Shown piece by piece: positions 36,622-46,369 of a DNA stretch of 64,000 nt. The stretch's first letter is position 1. Every line of letters starts with the position of its first letter. Location: NCBI RefSeq assembly GCF_017352375.1, contig NZ_JAFEVR010000007.1, positions 372,001 through 436,000 on the forward strand, given 5' to 3'. A model generated the notes under the pieces. The model was not told the DNA's origin. It saw only the letters and a list, made by a program, of their open reading frames with translations, and did not search any database. The translations under genes and the position numbers were made by a program. The DNA comes from Mycolicibacterium sp. S2-37. Its GTDB lineage: Bacteria > Actinomycetota > Actinomycetes > Mycobacteriales > Mycobacteriaceae.

Positions 36622-37431
36622 TCATGATCGACCTCGGATGAGGTGGGTCGATGCCCATTCCTCGGCCCCGGTGGTGGGAATTCCGTTGACGGCGTTGAAC
36701 GACATTTCCTTCGGCCAGGCAACGCCTTTGCCCTGCGCGAATACGGCGCGGTACTTGGCCATCGTGTCGAGGGGCCGTTTTCCCAGGTCGTCGAGAAGGT
36801 GTTCGACGGTCCATTCCGCGCGCCGTACGGGCGCACCGACGACGCGCTCCACGATGTCGGCGAGTTCGCCGTAGCTGACGGTGTCACCTGCGACATACAC
36901 GACTTGGTTCGCCAAAGGCGGGATGGTGTAGAGGATTTCAGCTGTCAGGACGCCGATGTCTTCAGCTGTGGTGACCGTTACTTCGGTGTCCCAGCCGCCG
37001 AGGGCGTGCACGGCAGGCTCGGCGAGGTCCACGACACCGAAACTCGGCTCGAACAGGAAGCTGGTGAACATCCCCGTCGACACGATGATCCACTCGGTGT
37101 TGTACTGCGAGCGCAGGAGATCACGGACGTCGAGTTGTTCGTCGACGACACAACTCACGACGGTGTGGAACCGGCTCATGATCGTCACCAACTCCGCTGG
37201 CGAAGCGGAACTGACGTCGGCCTCCTCGATCACAATGCCCTCACTCGCGAGTTCCCGTCGCAGTTGGGCTCGACCCGGCGCCGTGGAGGGACGAAGCAGG
37301 ACCGTGATCTCGGTCTTCTCCTGCGCGGACGAGCTTCGCCGCGACAACGCGTTCAGGACGCTGGTGCCGAGCTCACCGGCACCGACCACGAGAATCCCGT
37401 GGCGATTCGCCGTGTTGCCAGACGGGGGCAT
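36622..37431 (-). CDS. NmrA-like/aromatic-alcohol-reductase-type protein, probably with an internal deletion
   Basis: 269 residues. VVGAGELGTSVLNAL is the nucleotide motif, and DEQLDVRDLLRSQ, VSTGMFTSFLFEPSFGVVDL, VTVTTAEDIGVLTAEI and VVYVAGDTVSYGELADIVE match aromatic alcohol reductase-like NmrA proteins. In the relatives I recall, about 40-50 residues (ending in an FGVDYDVIGRGSAQDLF-like stretch) lie between VSC and DEQLDV; here VVSCVVDEQLDV joins directly at about residue 95. The frame is open, so the protein may be made but could lack part of its active site. Confidence 0.78.
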   Translation of the reverse strand: MPPSGNTANRHGILVVGAGELGTSVLNALSRRSSSAQEKTEITVLLRPSTAPGRAQLRRELASEGIVIEEADVSSASPAELVTIMSRFHTVVSCVVDEQLDVRDLLRSQYNTEWIIVSTGMFTSFLFEPSFGVVDLAEPAVHALGGWDTEVTVTTAEDIGVLTAEILYTIPPLANQVVYVAGDTVSYGELADIVERVVGAPVRRAEWTVEHLLDDLGKRPLDTMAKYRAVFAQGKGVAWPKEMSFNAVNGIPTTGAEEWASTHLIRGRS

Positions 37432-37445
37432 GTTCGGACCGAACA
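37431..37445. promoter_or_regulatory. Perfect 15-bp palindrome at the start of the NmrA-like gene
   Basis: TGTTCGG-A-CCGAACA is fully symmetrical and touches the start codon of the gene at 36622-37431. It could be an operator; which regulator would bind it is not clear. Confidence 0.45.
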
Positions 37446-37487
37446 GGGCAGTCGGGTTCGTTATTCCAGCCGCTCACCTCACGGCGC

Positions 37488-38360
37488 TCACAGGCGCTTC
37501 TCGAAGAAGTGCTGGGCGTAGGGGTTGTCGTTGTAGCGGTCGATGCGGACGTAACCGGCACGCTCGTAGAGGGCTATCGCCTCGACCAGCGTGCCGTTGG
37601 TGTCGAGCAGGACCCGGGTGAAACCCTCCTCCCGCGCGAGCGTCTCCAGGTGACGCAGGATCCGGGCGCCCAACCCCGCGCCGCGCCACCGTTTGTCGAC
37701 CCACATGCGCTTGATCTCGGCGACGGGTCTGGGCTCGCCCACCTCGATGGAGCGGAAGCCGCCGAACGCCACCGGTTGCCCGTCGCTGAGGGCAGCGGCG
37801 TAGCGGGCGCCGGTCTCGACGCCGGATGGTGCACCTGGCTCGAAGCCCTGCGGGAATCGGTCGTTCAGCTCGTCGAAGTAGTGCGACAGCGCCGTCCGCG
37901 CGTGAATCGAATCCGGCTCGACCGCTTCGAGAGTCACCGTGGCAGCACGTACGAGGAGGTCGGCGATGGCGAGCGCATCGGCCAGGCGCTGTTGTTGGCG
38001 CGCCGTCAACGGTGCGACGAGCGTGGCGGCCAGGTTCTCCGAGCGCTGCTCCAGTTCGGCCACGGCGGCACGACCGGCGGGGGTGAGTTCGACGATGCGG
38101 CGCCGCCCATCGGTTGGATCCGGCACGACGCGGACAAGTCCGTCGTTCTCGAGCCGGGTGAGGATGCGGGTGACGTAGCCGGAGTCGAGGTTCAGACGAT
38201 CGCGCAACTGGCGGATCGTGACGGTCTCTGCCGCACCGATCTCGAAGAGCAGCCGCGACGCGTTGAGCGGTCGGCCGGTTCCGAGGTAGGACTCGTCGAG
38301 CACACCGATGCGCTGTGTATAGGTGCGGTTGAACCGACGCAGGACCGAGGTGACACCCAT
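37488..38360 (-). CDS. MarR regulator fused to a GNAT acetyltransferase
   Basis: 290 residues. Residues 1-145 form a MarR winged-helix domain (TIRQLRDRLNLDSGYVTRILTRLENDGLVRVVPDPTDGRRRIVELTPAGRA in order, quoted only by its key features: recognition helix and basic wing DGRRR). Residues 150-290 are a GNAT domain with the acetyl-CoA loop (RWRGAGLGARILRHLE) and LYERAGYVRI near the end. Such fusions are known. It carries an 8-bp-arm palindrome directly upstream of its start and is likely autoregulated. Acceptor unknown. Confidence 0.9.
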   Translation of the reverse strand: MGVTSVLRRFNRTYTQRIGVLDESYLGTGRPLNASRLLFEIGAAETVTIRQLRDRLNLDSGYVTRILTRLENDGLVRVVPDPTDGRRRIVELTPAGRAAVAELEQRSENLAATLVAPLTARQQQRLADALAIADLLVRAATVTLEAVEPDSIHARTALSHYFDELNDRFPQGFEPGAPSGVETGARYAAALSDGQPVAFGGFRSIEVGEPRPVAEIKRMWVDKRWRGAGLGARILRHLETLAREEGFTRVLLDTNGTLVEAIALYERAGYVRIDRYNDNPYAQHFFEKRL

Positions 38361-38362
38361 AC

Positions 38363-38380
38363 CTCTGACTCTAGTCAGAG
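38363..38380 (-). promoter_or_regulatory. Palindromic operator overlapping the MarR-GNAT promoter
   Basis: CTCTGACT-CT-AGTCAGAG is perfectly symmetrical around a 2-base centre. It overlaps a minus-strand TAGAGT (38368-38373) that lies seven bases before the ATG, that is, a leaderless -10. MarR-type binding here would block its own promoter. Confidence 0.6.
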
Positions 38381-38392
38381 ATTGCGGTCGGC

Positions 38393-39220
38393 TCAGGGCA
38401 GCGCGACCTGATCACCGATGTGGACGGTGCCCTCGACGGCCACCTCCATGTAGGCCCCCGCACACGGCAGCCGGCCCAGGCCGAAGGATTCCACGCGGTT
38501 CTCGGCAGTCGGGGTGCGCAGTGCCTGAGGCGCCCGGCCGAGGCCTGCCTGTTCGAGGGTGGGTATCACGCACCGCGGCGTCGGGCCCATGCCCTTCAGC
38601 TGCACGCTGCCGAGGGTGAGGATGCGGCCGGTCCACTCGTTCTCGGCGTAGGGCGCATAGCCCGGCGGTGTCGCGACCACGATGTTGGGTCGGTAGCGCT
38701 CCACTTCGATGCCGATGTGATCGAGCGTGGCGGTGGTGATCACATGCAGTGGGGCCAGGTCGACGAAGGAGTCGCCCGGCGTGCCCTCGGCCAGTTCCAG
38801 AAGCGGGGCGTCGACCTCGGCGTCCAGCCCCTGCCGCAGCACCTGTTCCGGATCGGCGCGCTCCACGCTGGCGCCCTCGGGGCGCTGGTCGGTCAGCCGC
38901 ACGGGTCGTGACAGCAGCGTCGAGAGCTGCTCCTCGACGCGGTCGTCGTCGGCGGCCACCTCGGTGGAGTCGGGCAGGCGGATCCACACGCGTCCGTCCT
39001 CGATGCGGGCGCTGCACTGCAGGAGGTGGCGCCACAGGCGCGCCTGCTTGGCGCTCGCCACCCGGCCGGTCTCCCGGTCGATCAAGGCCAGCCGCCGGTC
39101 TCCCTCGACGCCGCCGAAGCCTACGGAGAACTCGGTGACGGTTTCACCGAGCATCGATTTGACGGGATAGCGACGCAGGCTTCCGACGTGCGTCTGCTGC
39201 TCGGCGCCTACCGCGGTCAT
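38393..39220 (-). CDS. MOSC-domain protein
   Basis: 275 residues from the ATG at 39220. Begins VGSLRRYPVKSMLGE, the MOSC N-terminal beta-barrel start, with a likely molybdenum or sulfur-handling Cys in PTPRCVIPTLEQ. FVDLAPLHVITTATLDHIG and YRPNIVVATP match the family. MOSC proteins of this type (YcbX-like) reduce N-hydroxylated compounds with molybdopterin. The gene ends 32 bases before the MarR-GNAT start on the same strand, so its end overlaps the promoter region of that gene. Confidence 0.87.
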   Translation of the reverse strand: MTAVGAEQQTHVGSLRRYPVKSMLGETVTEFSVGFGGVEGDRRLALIDRETGRVASAKQARLWRHLLQCSARIEDGRVWIRLPDSTEVAADDDRVEEQLSTLLSRPVRLTDQRPEGASVERADPEQVLRQGLDAEVDAPLLELAEGTPGDSFVDLAPLHVITTATLDHIGIEVERYRPNIVVATPPGYAPYAENEWTGRILTLGSVQLKGMGPTPRCVIPTLEQAGLGRAPQALRTPTAENRVESFGLGRLPCAGAYMEVAVEGTVHIGDQVALP

Positions 39221-39293
39221 GTACGAACGATAGTTCTTCGACCGCCCCCTGATCTGAGAGCTCTCGAGCGGCGCGCTGTGGTTAGCTCGGGGG

Positions 39294-40955
39294 GTGTCTG
39301 AGGCCAGTCGTACCACCGCCGAGCTGATCGTCGAATGTCTCGAGAACGAGGGTGTCACGCACGTGTTCGGCATCCCCGGGGAGGAGAACATCCGGTTGGT
39401 CGACGCGCTGTCCACATCGCCGATCAATTACGTGCTCACCCGCCATGAGCAGGGCGCGGCCTTCATGGCCGAGGTCTACGGGCGGTTGACCGGAAAGGCC
39501 GGGGTGTGCTCGGCGACCTTGGGACCCGGGGCGATCAATCTGTTGCTCGGCGTCGCCGACGCCACCACGAATTCGACTCCGCTGCTGGCCCTCTCGGCAC
39601 AGGTGGGGATGCGACGCAGCTACAAGGAATCGCATCAGAGTGTCGACCTGGTGTCGATGTTCGCACCCGTCACCAAGTGGTCGGCGCTGGTCGCCACGCC
39701 GGGTTCGGTACCGGAGATGGTCCGCAAGGCGTTCAAACTCGCCCAGACCGAACGGCCAGGGGCGGTCTATCTCGCGGTTCCGGAGGATGTCGAGGCCGCC
39801 GACGCTCCAGCGGACGCCACCGCGCTGCGCATCAACGTGCCACGACCGGACGACCCGTCGGCGGCACAGATCGAGCGGGCCGCCGAGATCCTCCGCTCGG
39901 CGCGCAATCCCGTTCTGCTCGCCGGCCACGGCGCGGCGCGCAGCGGGTCCTCCGAAGCGGTGCGCCGGTTCGCCGAGGCCCTCGGTATGCCGGTCGCCAC
40001 GACGTTCCACGGCAAGGGCGTCATGCCCGACGACCATCCGCTGGCGCTGGGAGCCGTCGGCTTCATGCGCCACGACTACGTCAACTTCGGCTTCGATCAG
40101 GCCGACGTCATCGTCGCCGCCGGTTACGAGCTGCAGGAGTTCGATCCCGTCCGCATCAACCCGCGGGGTGACACCAAGATCATCCACATCCACCGGTTCC
40201 CCGCCGAGGTCGACGTGCACTACGACGTCGCGGTGGGATTGCACGCCGACATCGGGCGTTGCCTCGACGCCCTGGCTGCCGCGGTGGGCCGGGACGAGCC
40301 GTACTCCTCAGGCCAAGAGCGGATTCGCGGGTTGCTCGCCGGGGAACTAGACCGTGGCCGTGCCGACGACAGCTTCCCCTTGGCGCCCGCGCGCATCGTC
40401 GCGGACACCCGGGCGGCTCTGGCCCGCGACGACATCGTGCTGGTCGACACCGGCGCCTTGAAGATGTGGATGGCCAGGCTCTATCCGACCTACGAACCGA
40501 ACACCTGCCTGATCTCCAATGGCCTTTCGACGATGGCGTGGACCGTGCCCGGCGCCATCGCCGCGAAGATCGCCAGACCGTCGGCGAAGGTCCTCGTCGC
40601 GACCGGCGACGGGTCGTTCCTGATGAACTCGCAGGAGATCGAGACCGCACTGCGCGTCGGAACGCCGATCGTCATTCTCATCTGGGTGGACGACGCCTAC
40701 GGACTGATCAGCTGGAAGATGGACCTGGAGATCGGTCACAACGTCGACACCCGGTTCAACAACCCCGACTTCGTCTCGTACGCAGAGAGTTTCGGCGCCA
40801 AGGGGTATCGCATCACGTCGGCGGACGAGTTGCTGCCCACCCTGATGGAGGCGCTGGCCGCCGACACCGTCAGTGTGATCGCCTGTCCCGTCGACTACAG
40901 CGCCAACAGCGCCCTCATCGCCTCACTGGGTGACCTCGACGAATCGTGGTCGTGA
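39294..40955 (+). CDS. Acetolactate-synthase-like TPP enzyme
   Basis: 553 residues from a GTG. Pyr domain with catalytic Glu in YVLTRHEQGAAFMAEVYGR, central domain (NPVLLAGHGAARSGS), and PP domain with GDGSFLMNSQEIETA. The Mg2+-TPP motif ends WVDDAYGL rather than the usual ND/NN. No small subunit gene is adjacent and no AHAS regulatory domain is visible, so this fits a catabolic or stand-alone ALS-type decarboxylase/carboligase. Substrate is most likely pyruvate but this is inference. Confidence 0.85.
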   Translation: MSEASRTTAELIVECLENEGVTHVFGIPGEENIRLVDALSTSPINYVLTRHEQGAAFMAEVYGRLTGKAGVCSATLGPGAINLLLGVADATTNSTPLLALSAQVGMRRSYKESHQSVDLVSMFAPVTKWSALVATPGSVPEMVRKAFKLAQTERPGAVYLAVPEDVEAADAPADATALRINVPRPDDPSAAQIERAAEILRSARNPVLLAGHGAARSGSSEAVRRFAEALGMPVATTFHGKGVMPDDHPLALGAVGFMRHDYVNFGFDQADVIVAAGYELQEFDPVRINPRGDTKIIHIHRFPAEVDVHYDVAVGLHADIGRCLDALAAAVGRDEPYSSGQERIRGLLAGELDRGRADDSFPLAPARIVADTRAALARDDIVLVDTGALKMWMARLYPTYEPNTCLISNGLSTMAWTVPGAIAAKIARPSAKVLVATGDGSFLMNSQEIETALRVGTPIVILIWVDDAYGLISWKMDLEIGHNVDTRFNNPDFVSYAESFGAKGYRITSADELLPTLMEALAADTVSVIACPVDYSANSALIASLGDLDESWS

Positions 40956-40983
40956 GGCGGAATCTGCGCCTCACCGGATCCGA

Positions 40984-41214
40984 TCAGTTGCGCACGGTGG
41001 TGTCGACGTGCGGCACCTTGACCGTCGGGAAGAGTTGACCAAGCCACGGATTGTTGCGGTGGTCCCGGCCGTACCCGTAGTGGAAGCCGTAATCGTTGCC
41101 GTGGCCCCTCAGGTCGAACCCATTGCCGTTGTCGGCCTGTGCCGGACCGGCAAACCCGATCACAGCTGCGGACAGCGCGCCCGCCACGATACCTACCAAC
41201 CCGAACTTGCTCAT
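40984..41214 (-). CDS. Small secreted Gly/His/Tyr-rich protein
   Basis: 76 residues from the ATG at 41214, preceded by AAAGAGG. Signal peptide (VGIVAGALSAAVIGFAGPAQA, cleavage AQA-DN). The mature part is about 48 residues, rich in Gly, Asn, His and Tyr (RGHGNDYGFHYGYGRDH), ending KVPHVDTTVRN. I recognise only the mycobacterial small-exported-protein style. It converges on the TPP enzyme gene. Confidence 0.7.
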   Translation of the reverse strand: MSKFGLVGIVAGALSAAVIGFAGPAQADNGNGFDLRGHGNDYGFHYGYGRDHRNNPWLGQLFPTVKVPHVDTTVRN

Positions 41215-41321
41215 GGGTCTCGCCTCTTTCGTCATACGACAGCGTCGACGGGATTTCCCGCGACCTTTTCTCAAACAGGCGGCAGTGCAGATTGATTCCG
41301 GTCACCGGCCTGTCCGGCCGA

Positions 41322-41903
41322 TCACTCGCCGGCTGCGCGTGCCCCATGGGGTGCTGCTGCTCTCGGCCAGCCCGTCAATGCCAGGTCTGCGACGGCGTGC
41401 AGATCGGCTCGGGTCGCTCCGCTGCGGGCCTGGACCGCAATCCCCTGGCACACCGCGGCAATCCAGCGGGCCAGGAGCAGGGTGTCGACGTCGGGCAATT
41501 CGCCGTCGGCCACCGCACTGTCGAACCGCTCGGCCAGACGGTGCACGGTCGAATCACGGAACTCGGCCAGGCCGGGAGCCTGCCCCACGGTCAGGCAGCC
41601 CTGGATCTCGCCGCTGACGGTCTCGGCCGCGCCGTGCACCATCGCCTCGGCGACCTTACGGGCCGTCGGCCGGGTCAGTGCCTCGGCGGTGTAGGCGCTG
41701 GGGCCCGCGAGGTAGCGCCGGGTTGCTCGTTCGAACAGTCGCTCCTTCGACCCGAACTCGGCGTAGATGCTGCGGCGGTTCACCCCGGTCGCGTCGGTCA
41801 CGTCCGAGATCGAGACGCCGTCGAAGCCACGCTCCCAGAACAGTTTCATCGCCGCGTCCTCCACCTGATCGGGGTCGAACTCCCGCGGACGCCCGACCGT
41901 CAT
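41322..41903 (-). CDS. TetR-family regulator, divergent from an SDR (paralogue of the one at 2345)
   Basis: 193 residues from the ATG at 41903, starting MTVGRPREFD. Helix-turn-helix around 30-52 (VSISDVTDATGVNRRSIYAEFGSKERLF). It shares the GRPR start, the SxYAxFGxKExLF recognition helix and PTARKVAEAM/PTARGVAHAF with the TetR at 2345. Opposite lies the SDR at 42020; the intergenic region contains two symmetric elements. Likely represses the SDR. Confidence 0.9.
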   Translation of the reverse strand: MTVGRPREFDPDQVEDAAMKLFWERGFDGVSISDVTDATGVNRRSIYAEFGSKERLFERATRRYLAGPSAYTAEALTRPTARKVAEAMVHGAAETVSGEIQGCLTVGQAPGLAEFRDSTVHRLAERFDSAVADGELPDVDTLLLARWIAAVCQGIAVQARSGATRADLHAVADLALTGWPRAAAPHGARAAGE

Positions 41904-41919
41904 CGCACACCACCTCTCG

Positions 41920-41935
41920 TGTGACACCGGTCACA
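41920..41935. promoter_or_regulatory. Inverted repeat in the TetR/SDR intergenic region
   Basis: TGTGAC-ACCG-GTCACA has perfect 6-base arms. A second symmetric element, TACTAAGTA (41976-41984), lies closer to the SDR. Either could be bound by the TetR encoded at 41322. Confidence 0.5.
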
Positions 41936-42019
41936 TCAGGAATGCGCTCGCCGAGATACGAGCTTGACCTCAGCGTACTAAGTAACACAGCGGTTCGTAA
42001 TTCCGAGGAGGGCACGAAG

Positions 42020-42766
42020 ATGAGCGCAGCACACCTGGCTGGACGGCGGGCATTGGTCACTGGAGGTTCGCGAGGAATCGGCGCGGAGATCGTCCGGCGG
42101 CTGGCCGCAGACGGCGCCGCGGTGGCCTTCACCTACTCCGCCTCGTCGACCCAGGCCGACGCGCTCGTCGCCGCGGTCACCGCGACCGGCGCCACAGCGG
42201 TCGGCATCCAGGCCGACGCCGCGGACCCCGACCAGAACGTTCGCGCAGTCGACCGCGCCGCCGCCGAACTCGGCGGGCTGGACATCGTGGTGAACAACGC
42301 CGCTGTCGCGCATATGGCGCTCATCGACGATTTCCCGGCCGAGCAGTTCGACCGTCTGGTCGCCATCAACATCGGCGGCATGTACTGGACCACCCGCACG
42401 GCCATGAAGCACCTCGGTGCGGGGGGCCGGATCATCAACATCGGCAGCATCAACGCCGACCGGGTGCCCGGTCCCGGTCTGTCGGTCTATGCGATGACCA
42501 AAGGAGCGGTGGCGTCGTTCACCCGAGGCCTCGCCCGCGACCTCGGCCCGCGGGGCATCACCGTCAACAACGTGCAACCCGGCCCGATCGACACCGACGC
42601 CAATCCCGACCACGGCGACTTCGCCGAAAGCCTCAAGCTGGTCACCACACAGGGCCGCTACGGGCACACCACCGACGTCGCCGGCCTGGTCAGTTTCCTG
42701 GCCGGGCCGGAGTCGGGATACATCACCGGCGCGCACCTCAATATCGACGGCGGTTTCACCGTCTGA
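42020..42766 (+). CDS. SDR-family oxidoreductase
   Basis: 248 residues from the ATG at 42020, with GAGGAGGG upstream. TGGSRGIG, NNAA (VVNNAAVAH), YAMTK as the catalytic Tyr/Lys, and NVQPGPIDTDANPD after it. FTYSAS after beta-2 and AVGIQADAAD fit the FabG/3-ketoacyl-reductase-like group. Divergent from the TetR. Substrate unknown. Confidence 0.9.
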   Translation: MSAAHLAGRRALVTGGSRGIGAEIVRRLAADGAAVAFTYSASSTQADALVAAVTATGATAVGIQADAADPDQNVRAVDRAAAELGGLDIVVNNAAVAHMALIDDFPAEQFDRLVAINIGGMYWTTRTAMKHLGAGGRIINIGSINADRVPGPGLSVYAMTKGAVASFTRGLARDLGPRGITVNNVQPGPIDTDANPDHGDFAESLKLVTTQGRYGHTTDVAGLVSFLAGPESGYITGAHLNIDGGFTV

Positions 42767-42830
42767 CCGCCGACCTCGCACCGACTCCCAAAGACGATAC
42801 TGCCGGTACCGTGATGGTCCCTTGAGTCGA

Positions 42831-45746
42831 TCAGCCTCCGGCGGGGTTCGCCCCGCCGGCCGGCACTGCCTGCTCCACCGCCGGCCACGGCCGGGGCTTC
42901 GGTCGCGGACGCACATGTGTCGGCCACCAGAACCACCGGCCCATCAGTGCGGCGATCGACGGTGTCATGAGCGAGCGGACGATCAAAGTATCGAAGAGCA
43001 GGCCGAGGCCGATCGTGGTGCCCACCTGCCCGATGGTGGTCATGTCGCTGACGATCATGCCGATCATGGTGAAGGCGAACACGAATCCCGCTGCGGTGAC
43101 GACGGATCCGGTACCGGCCATCGATCGGATGACTCCGGTGTTCAGTCCGGCGTGGATCTCCTCTTTCATGCGTGACACCAGTAGCAGGTTGTAGTCCGCG
43201 CCGACGGCGAGCAGGACGATGACCGACATCGGTAGCACCATCCAGCTCAGCGGAATGCCGACGAGGTGCTGCCAGACCAGGACCGACAGCCCGAAGGACG
43301 TTCCCAGGCTCAGCACCACGGTGCCGACGATGACGGCGGCTGCCGCGACGGCTCGGGTGAGGATCACCATGATCAGGAAGATCAGGATCAGCGATGCCAC
43401 GGCCGCGATCATCAGGTCGTAGTCGGCGCCCTGCTGCATGTCCTTGTACATCGCCGCACTGCCGCCGACGTAGACGGTGGATCCCTCCAGCGGGGTGCCC
43501 TTGATGGCGTCGGCGGCTGCGACCCGCAGTGGTTCGATGCGGGCGGTGCCCTCCTCTGTCAGCGGATCACCTTGGTGGAACACGGTGAAGCGCACCGCCT
43601 TACCGTCCGGCGACATGAACAGTTTGATGCCCCGCTGGAAGTCGGCGGTCTCGAACGCCTCAGGCGGCAGATAGAACGTGTCGTCATTGCGCGCGGCGTC
43701 GAACGCCTCGCCCATCGCCGTGCTGTCCTCCTGCATGGCGATGTTCTGGTCCTGCTGCATCTTCTGCGCCTGGTACTGGTTCAGCATGATCTGCTTCTGG
43801 TTCTTCATCGTCTGGATCATCGCGGGCATGATGGCCGCCATCTGCGGCGTCAGCTCCGCCATCCGTTCGATGTCGGGGACCAGTTCGGTGAAGTCGTCGG
43901 CCATCGTGCTGATGCCGTCGAGGCTGTCGAAGACTGAGCGCAACGCCCAGCACATCGGGATGTTGAAGCAGTGTGGCTCCCAGTAGAAGTAGTTGCGGAT
44001 CGGCCGGAACTGATCGTCGAAATCAGCCAGGTGGTCCCGCACTTCGCTGAGGTTCGCCGACGTGTCGTTCATCTTGTCGGCCATCCGGCGGGTGACGTCC
44101 GCAAGTTCCAGCGTGATGCGCTGCATCGTCTCCATCGAGTCGATGGTCACCTGCATCTCGTTGGCCTGCCGCAGCGTGTTCTCCAGCACCGTCTGCTGAA
44201 AGTCGTTGTTCATGATCTGGCCGGTGCCGCTCTGGCCCAGCGTGTAGGCCAGCGACGCATGCTTGATGGGTTTGCCGTCGGGCCGGGTGATCGTTGTGAC
44301 CGAGGCGATCCCGTGCACCCGGATCAGCGCCTTGGCGATCTTGTCGATCACCAGGAAGTCCGCCGGGTTGCGCATATCGTGATCGGATTCGACCATCACC
44401 AGGTCGGGATTCATCTTGGCGTCGGAGAAGTGCCGATCGGCCGCCGCATAGCCGACGTTCGCCGAGACGTCGTCGGGCAGATAGATCCGGTCGTTGTAGG
44501 TCGTGTGATAACCGGGTAGGGCGAGCAGGCCGATCAGGCACAGCACCATCCCCGTCACCAGGATCGCACCCGGCCAGCGGACCGTCGCGGCGCCGAGCCG
44601 TCGCCAGCCGCGGGCACGTCCGTTGCCCCTGGGTTCCAGCACTTTTCCGAATCGGGTGACGATCGAGATCAGCGCGGGGCCCAGTGTGAGGGCCGCGGCC
44701 ACGACGATCGTCATGCCGATCGCCAGCGGGAATCCCATGCTCTGGAAGTACGGGAGCCGGGTGAAGTGCAGGCACGCCGTCGCGCCGGCGATCGTCATTC
44801 CCGAGGCGAGCACCACGTGTGCGGTGCCGTGAAACATGTCGTAGTACGCCGACTCCCGGTCCATACCCGATCGCCGGGCCTCTTGATAGCGCCCGATCAG
44901 GAAGATCGCGTAATCGGTGGCGGCGGCGATCGCCAGCGTCACCACCATGCTGGTGGCGAAGGTGGTGAGCCCGAAAACCTCGTAGTACCCGAGGAAGGAG
45001 ACGATGCCTCGGGCCGAGAAGAGTCCGACGAAGACCATCGTCATGGTGATGACCATCGTGATGACCGACCGGTAGATGATCAGCAGCATCACGATGATGA
45101 TGCCGATCGTCACGCCCTCAATGGTTTTCATGCTGGCATCACCGACGATGTTCTGATCGGTGGTCAGGGCCGCCGGCCCGGTGACGTAGGCCTTGACTCC
45201 GGGCGGGGCCTGGTTGGCATCGACGATGTCACGAACGGTCTGCACCGACTCGTTGGCCAGCGCCTCACCCTGGTCACCGGCGATGTACACCTGCACATAG
45301 GCGGCTTTGCCGTCGTTGCTCTGGGCACCGGCGGCGGTGAGCGTGTCGCCCCAGAAGTCCTGGACGTGCTGCACATGGGTGGTGTCGGCGTTGAGGCCGC
45401 GCACGATGGCGTCGTAGTAGGTGTGCGCGTCCGGCCCGAGCGGATCGTCGCCTTCCAGCACGATCATCACCGAGCTGGAGGTGTTGTACTCCTCGAACTT
45501 GTCACCGACGTGCTTGGTCGCTATGAGCGAAGGCGCGTCGTTGGGGCTCATCGACACCGCACGCAACTTGCCGACTTCTTCGAGCTGCGGCACGGCGGTG
45601 TTGAGGAACGCGACGACGCCGATCCAGATCAGGACGATCGGGATGGCGAAGGCCCGAATGAACCGCGGCAGCCGAGGACGGGACACGGCAGCATGCCGCG
45701 TCGGGGGCATGGCGTCGGTCGGGGTGTCGTCGGTATGGACGGTCAT
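42831..45746 (-). CDS. mmpL: MmpL-family RND transporter
   Basis: 971 residues, large RND protein with 11-12 membrane segments. Proton-relay Asp-Tyr pairs in [14 protein letters not shown] and [15 protein letters not shown], and a long periplasmic region with coiled-coil helices ([13 protein letters not shown], and [14 protein letters not shown]). This layout is MmpL4/MmpL5-like. With the MmpS encoded just upstream (ATGA overlap) it should form an efflux or lipid/siderophore export system. In M. abscessus related TetR-controlled MmpS-MmpL pairs confer drug efflux, known from the literature; the substrate here is open. Confidence 0.93.
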   Translation of the reverse strand: MTVHTDDTPTDAMPPTRHAAVSRPRLPRFIRAFAIPIVLIWIGVVAFLNTAVPQLEEVGKLRAVSMSPNDAPSLIATKHVGDKFEEYNTSSSVMIVLEGDDPLGPDAHTYYDAIVRGLNADTTHVQHVQDFWGDTLTAAGAQSNDGKAAYVQVYIAGDQGEALANESVQTVRDIVDANQAPPGVKAYVTGPAALTTDQNIVGDASMKTIEGVTIGIIIVMLLIIYRSVITMVITMTMVFVGLFSARGIVSFLGYYEVFGLTTFATSMVVTLAIAAATDYAIFLIGRYQEARRSGMDRESAYYDMFHGTAHVVLASGMTIAGATACLHFTRLPYFQSMGFPLAIGMTIVVAAALTLGPALISIVTRFGKVLEPRGNGRARGWRRLGAATVRWPGAILVTGMVLCLIGLLALPGYHTTYNDRIYLPDDVSANVGYAAADRHFSDAKMNPDLVMVESDHDMRNPADFLVIDKIAKALIRVHGIASVTTITRPDGKPIKHASLAYTLGQSGTGQIMNNDFQQTVLENTLRQANEMQVTIDSMETMQRITLELADVTRRMADKMNDTSANLSEVRDHLADFDDQFRPIRNYFYWEPHCFNIPMCWALRSVFDSLDGISTMADDFTELVPDIERMAELTPQMAAIMPAMIQTMKNQKQIMLNQYQAQKMQQDQNIAMQEDSTAMGEAFDAARNDDTFYLPPEAFETADFQRGIKLFMSPDGKAVRFTVFHQGDPLTEEGTARIEPLRVAAADAIKGTPLEGSTVYVGGSAAMYKDMQQGADYDLMIAAVASLILIFLIMVILTRAVAAAAVIVGTVVLSLGTSFGLSVLVWQHLVGIPLSWMVLPMSVIVLLAVGADYNLLLVSRMKEEIHAGLNTGVIRSMAGTGSVVTAAGFVFAFTMIGMIVSDMTTIGQVGTTIGLGLLFDTLIVRSLMTPSIAALMGRWFWWPTHVRPRPKPRPWPAVEQAVPAGGANPAGG

Positions 45747-46168
45747 GCTGCCTTCACCAGGCAGTAGGTGGCGGCGTTCAAACCTTCAGCCGTCCGTTCG
45801 TCTTTCACCTCGTCGTCGACGGTGACGCGGCAGCTGATGGTCTGACCGTCGCCCTGAGCCATGATGTTGGGCATCACCGACGGGAGTGTGGTTTCCAGGG
45901 TCAGCGACCAGGGCAGCGTCACCTCACCCGTACGTTGCGGCTTACCGTCGAGGTCGACGTAGTTGATGGTCGCATAGGAGCCCGAGCCGAACACTTCGTA
46001 CCTGACGACCTTGGGGTTGAACGAATCGGCGGTGTCGGCGTCCACCGGGGTCACGATCGCGCCGTCCGATCCGAAGACCGACCGTAGGTGGGACACGCTC
46101 AGTGCGCCGATCGCCACTGCCGCCACCACCAGGACGGGCAACCATACCCGCTTGACGACGGTGATCAC
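45743..46168 (-). CDS. mmpS: MmpS-family membrane accessory protein
   Basis: 141 residues from a GTG. One N-terminal membrane helix ([18 protein letters not shown]), then a beta-rich periplasmic domain with [41 protein letters not shown] and [11 protein letters not shown], which are typical of MmpS4/5. Stop overlaps the MmpL start. No good ribosome binding site is visible before the GTG. Confidence 0.92.
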   Translation of the reverse strand: MITVVKRVWLPVLVVAAVAIGALSVSHLRSVFGSDGAIVTPVDADTADSFNPKVVRYEVFGSGSYATINYVDLDGKPQRTGEVTLPWSLTLETTLPSVMPNIMAQGDGQTISCRVTVDDEVKDERTAEGLNAATYCLVKAA

Positions 46169-46369
46169 CGCGGGCGCCGCGCGTGATCATGGCTGCCCTG
46201 CAACGACATTCCGGGTCGTTGTGCGCGCACGAAAGCTGCAGGCAAGGTCGTGCCTTTCGGTGAGGGATGCCGCGGGCCACCAGTCGGCAGGCAATCCGCT
46301 AGCGAATCTAGGCCGGGAAGTGGATAGAGTCAATCCGTATATAGCCGACAAGTAAGCCTGATCACTAAA
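46169..46369. other. Divergent intergenic region, TetR and MmpS/MmpL
   Basis: 201 bases between the MmpS start and the TetR start, the obvious place for their shared operators. An AT-rich TATATA at about 46339-46344 stands out against the GC-rich background, but no perfect long palindrome was seen. Confidence 0.5.

Noticed and set aside
46339..46344. TATATA in the MmpS/TetR intergenic region as a firm -10 box
   Set aside because: It lies about 25 bases before the TetR start and about 170 from MmpS, with no matching -35, so it is mentioned only as AT-rich DNA.
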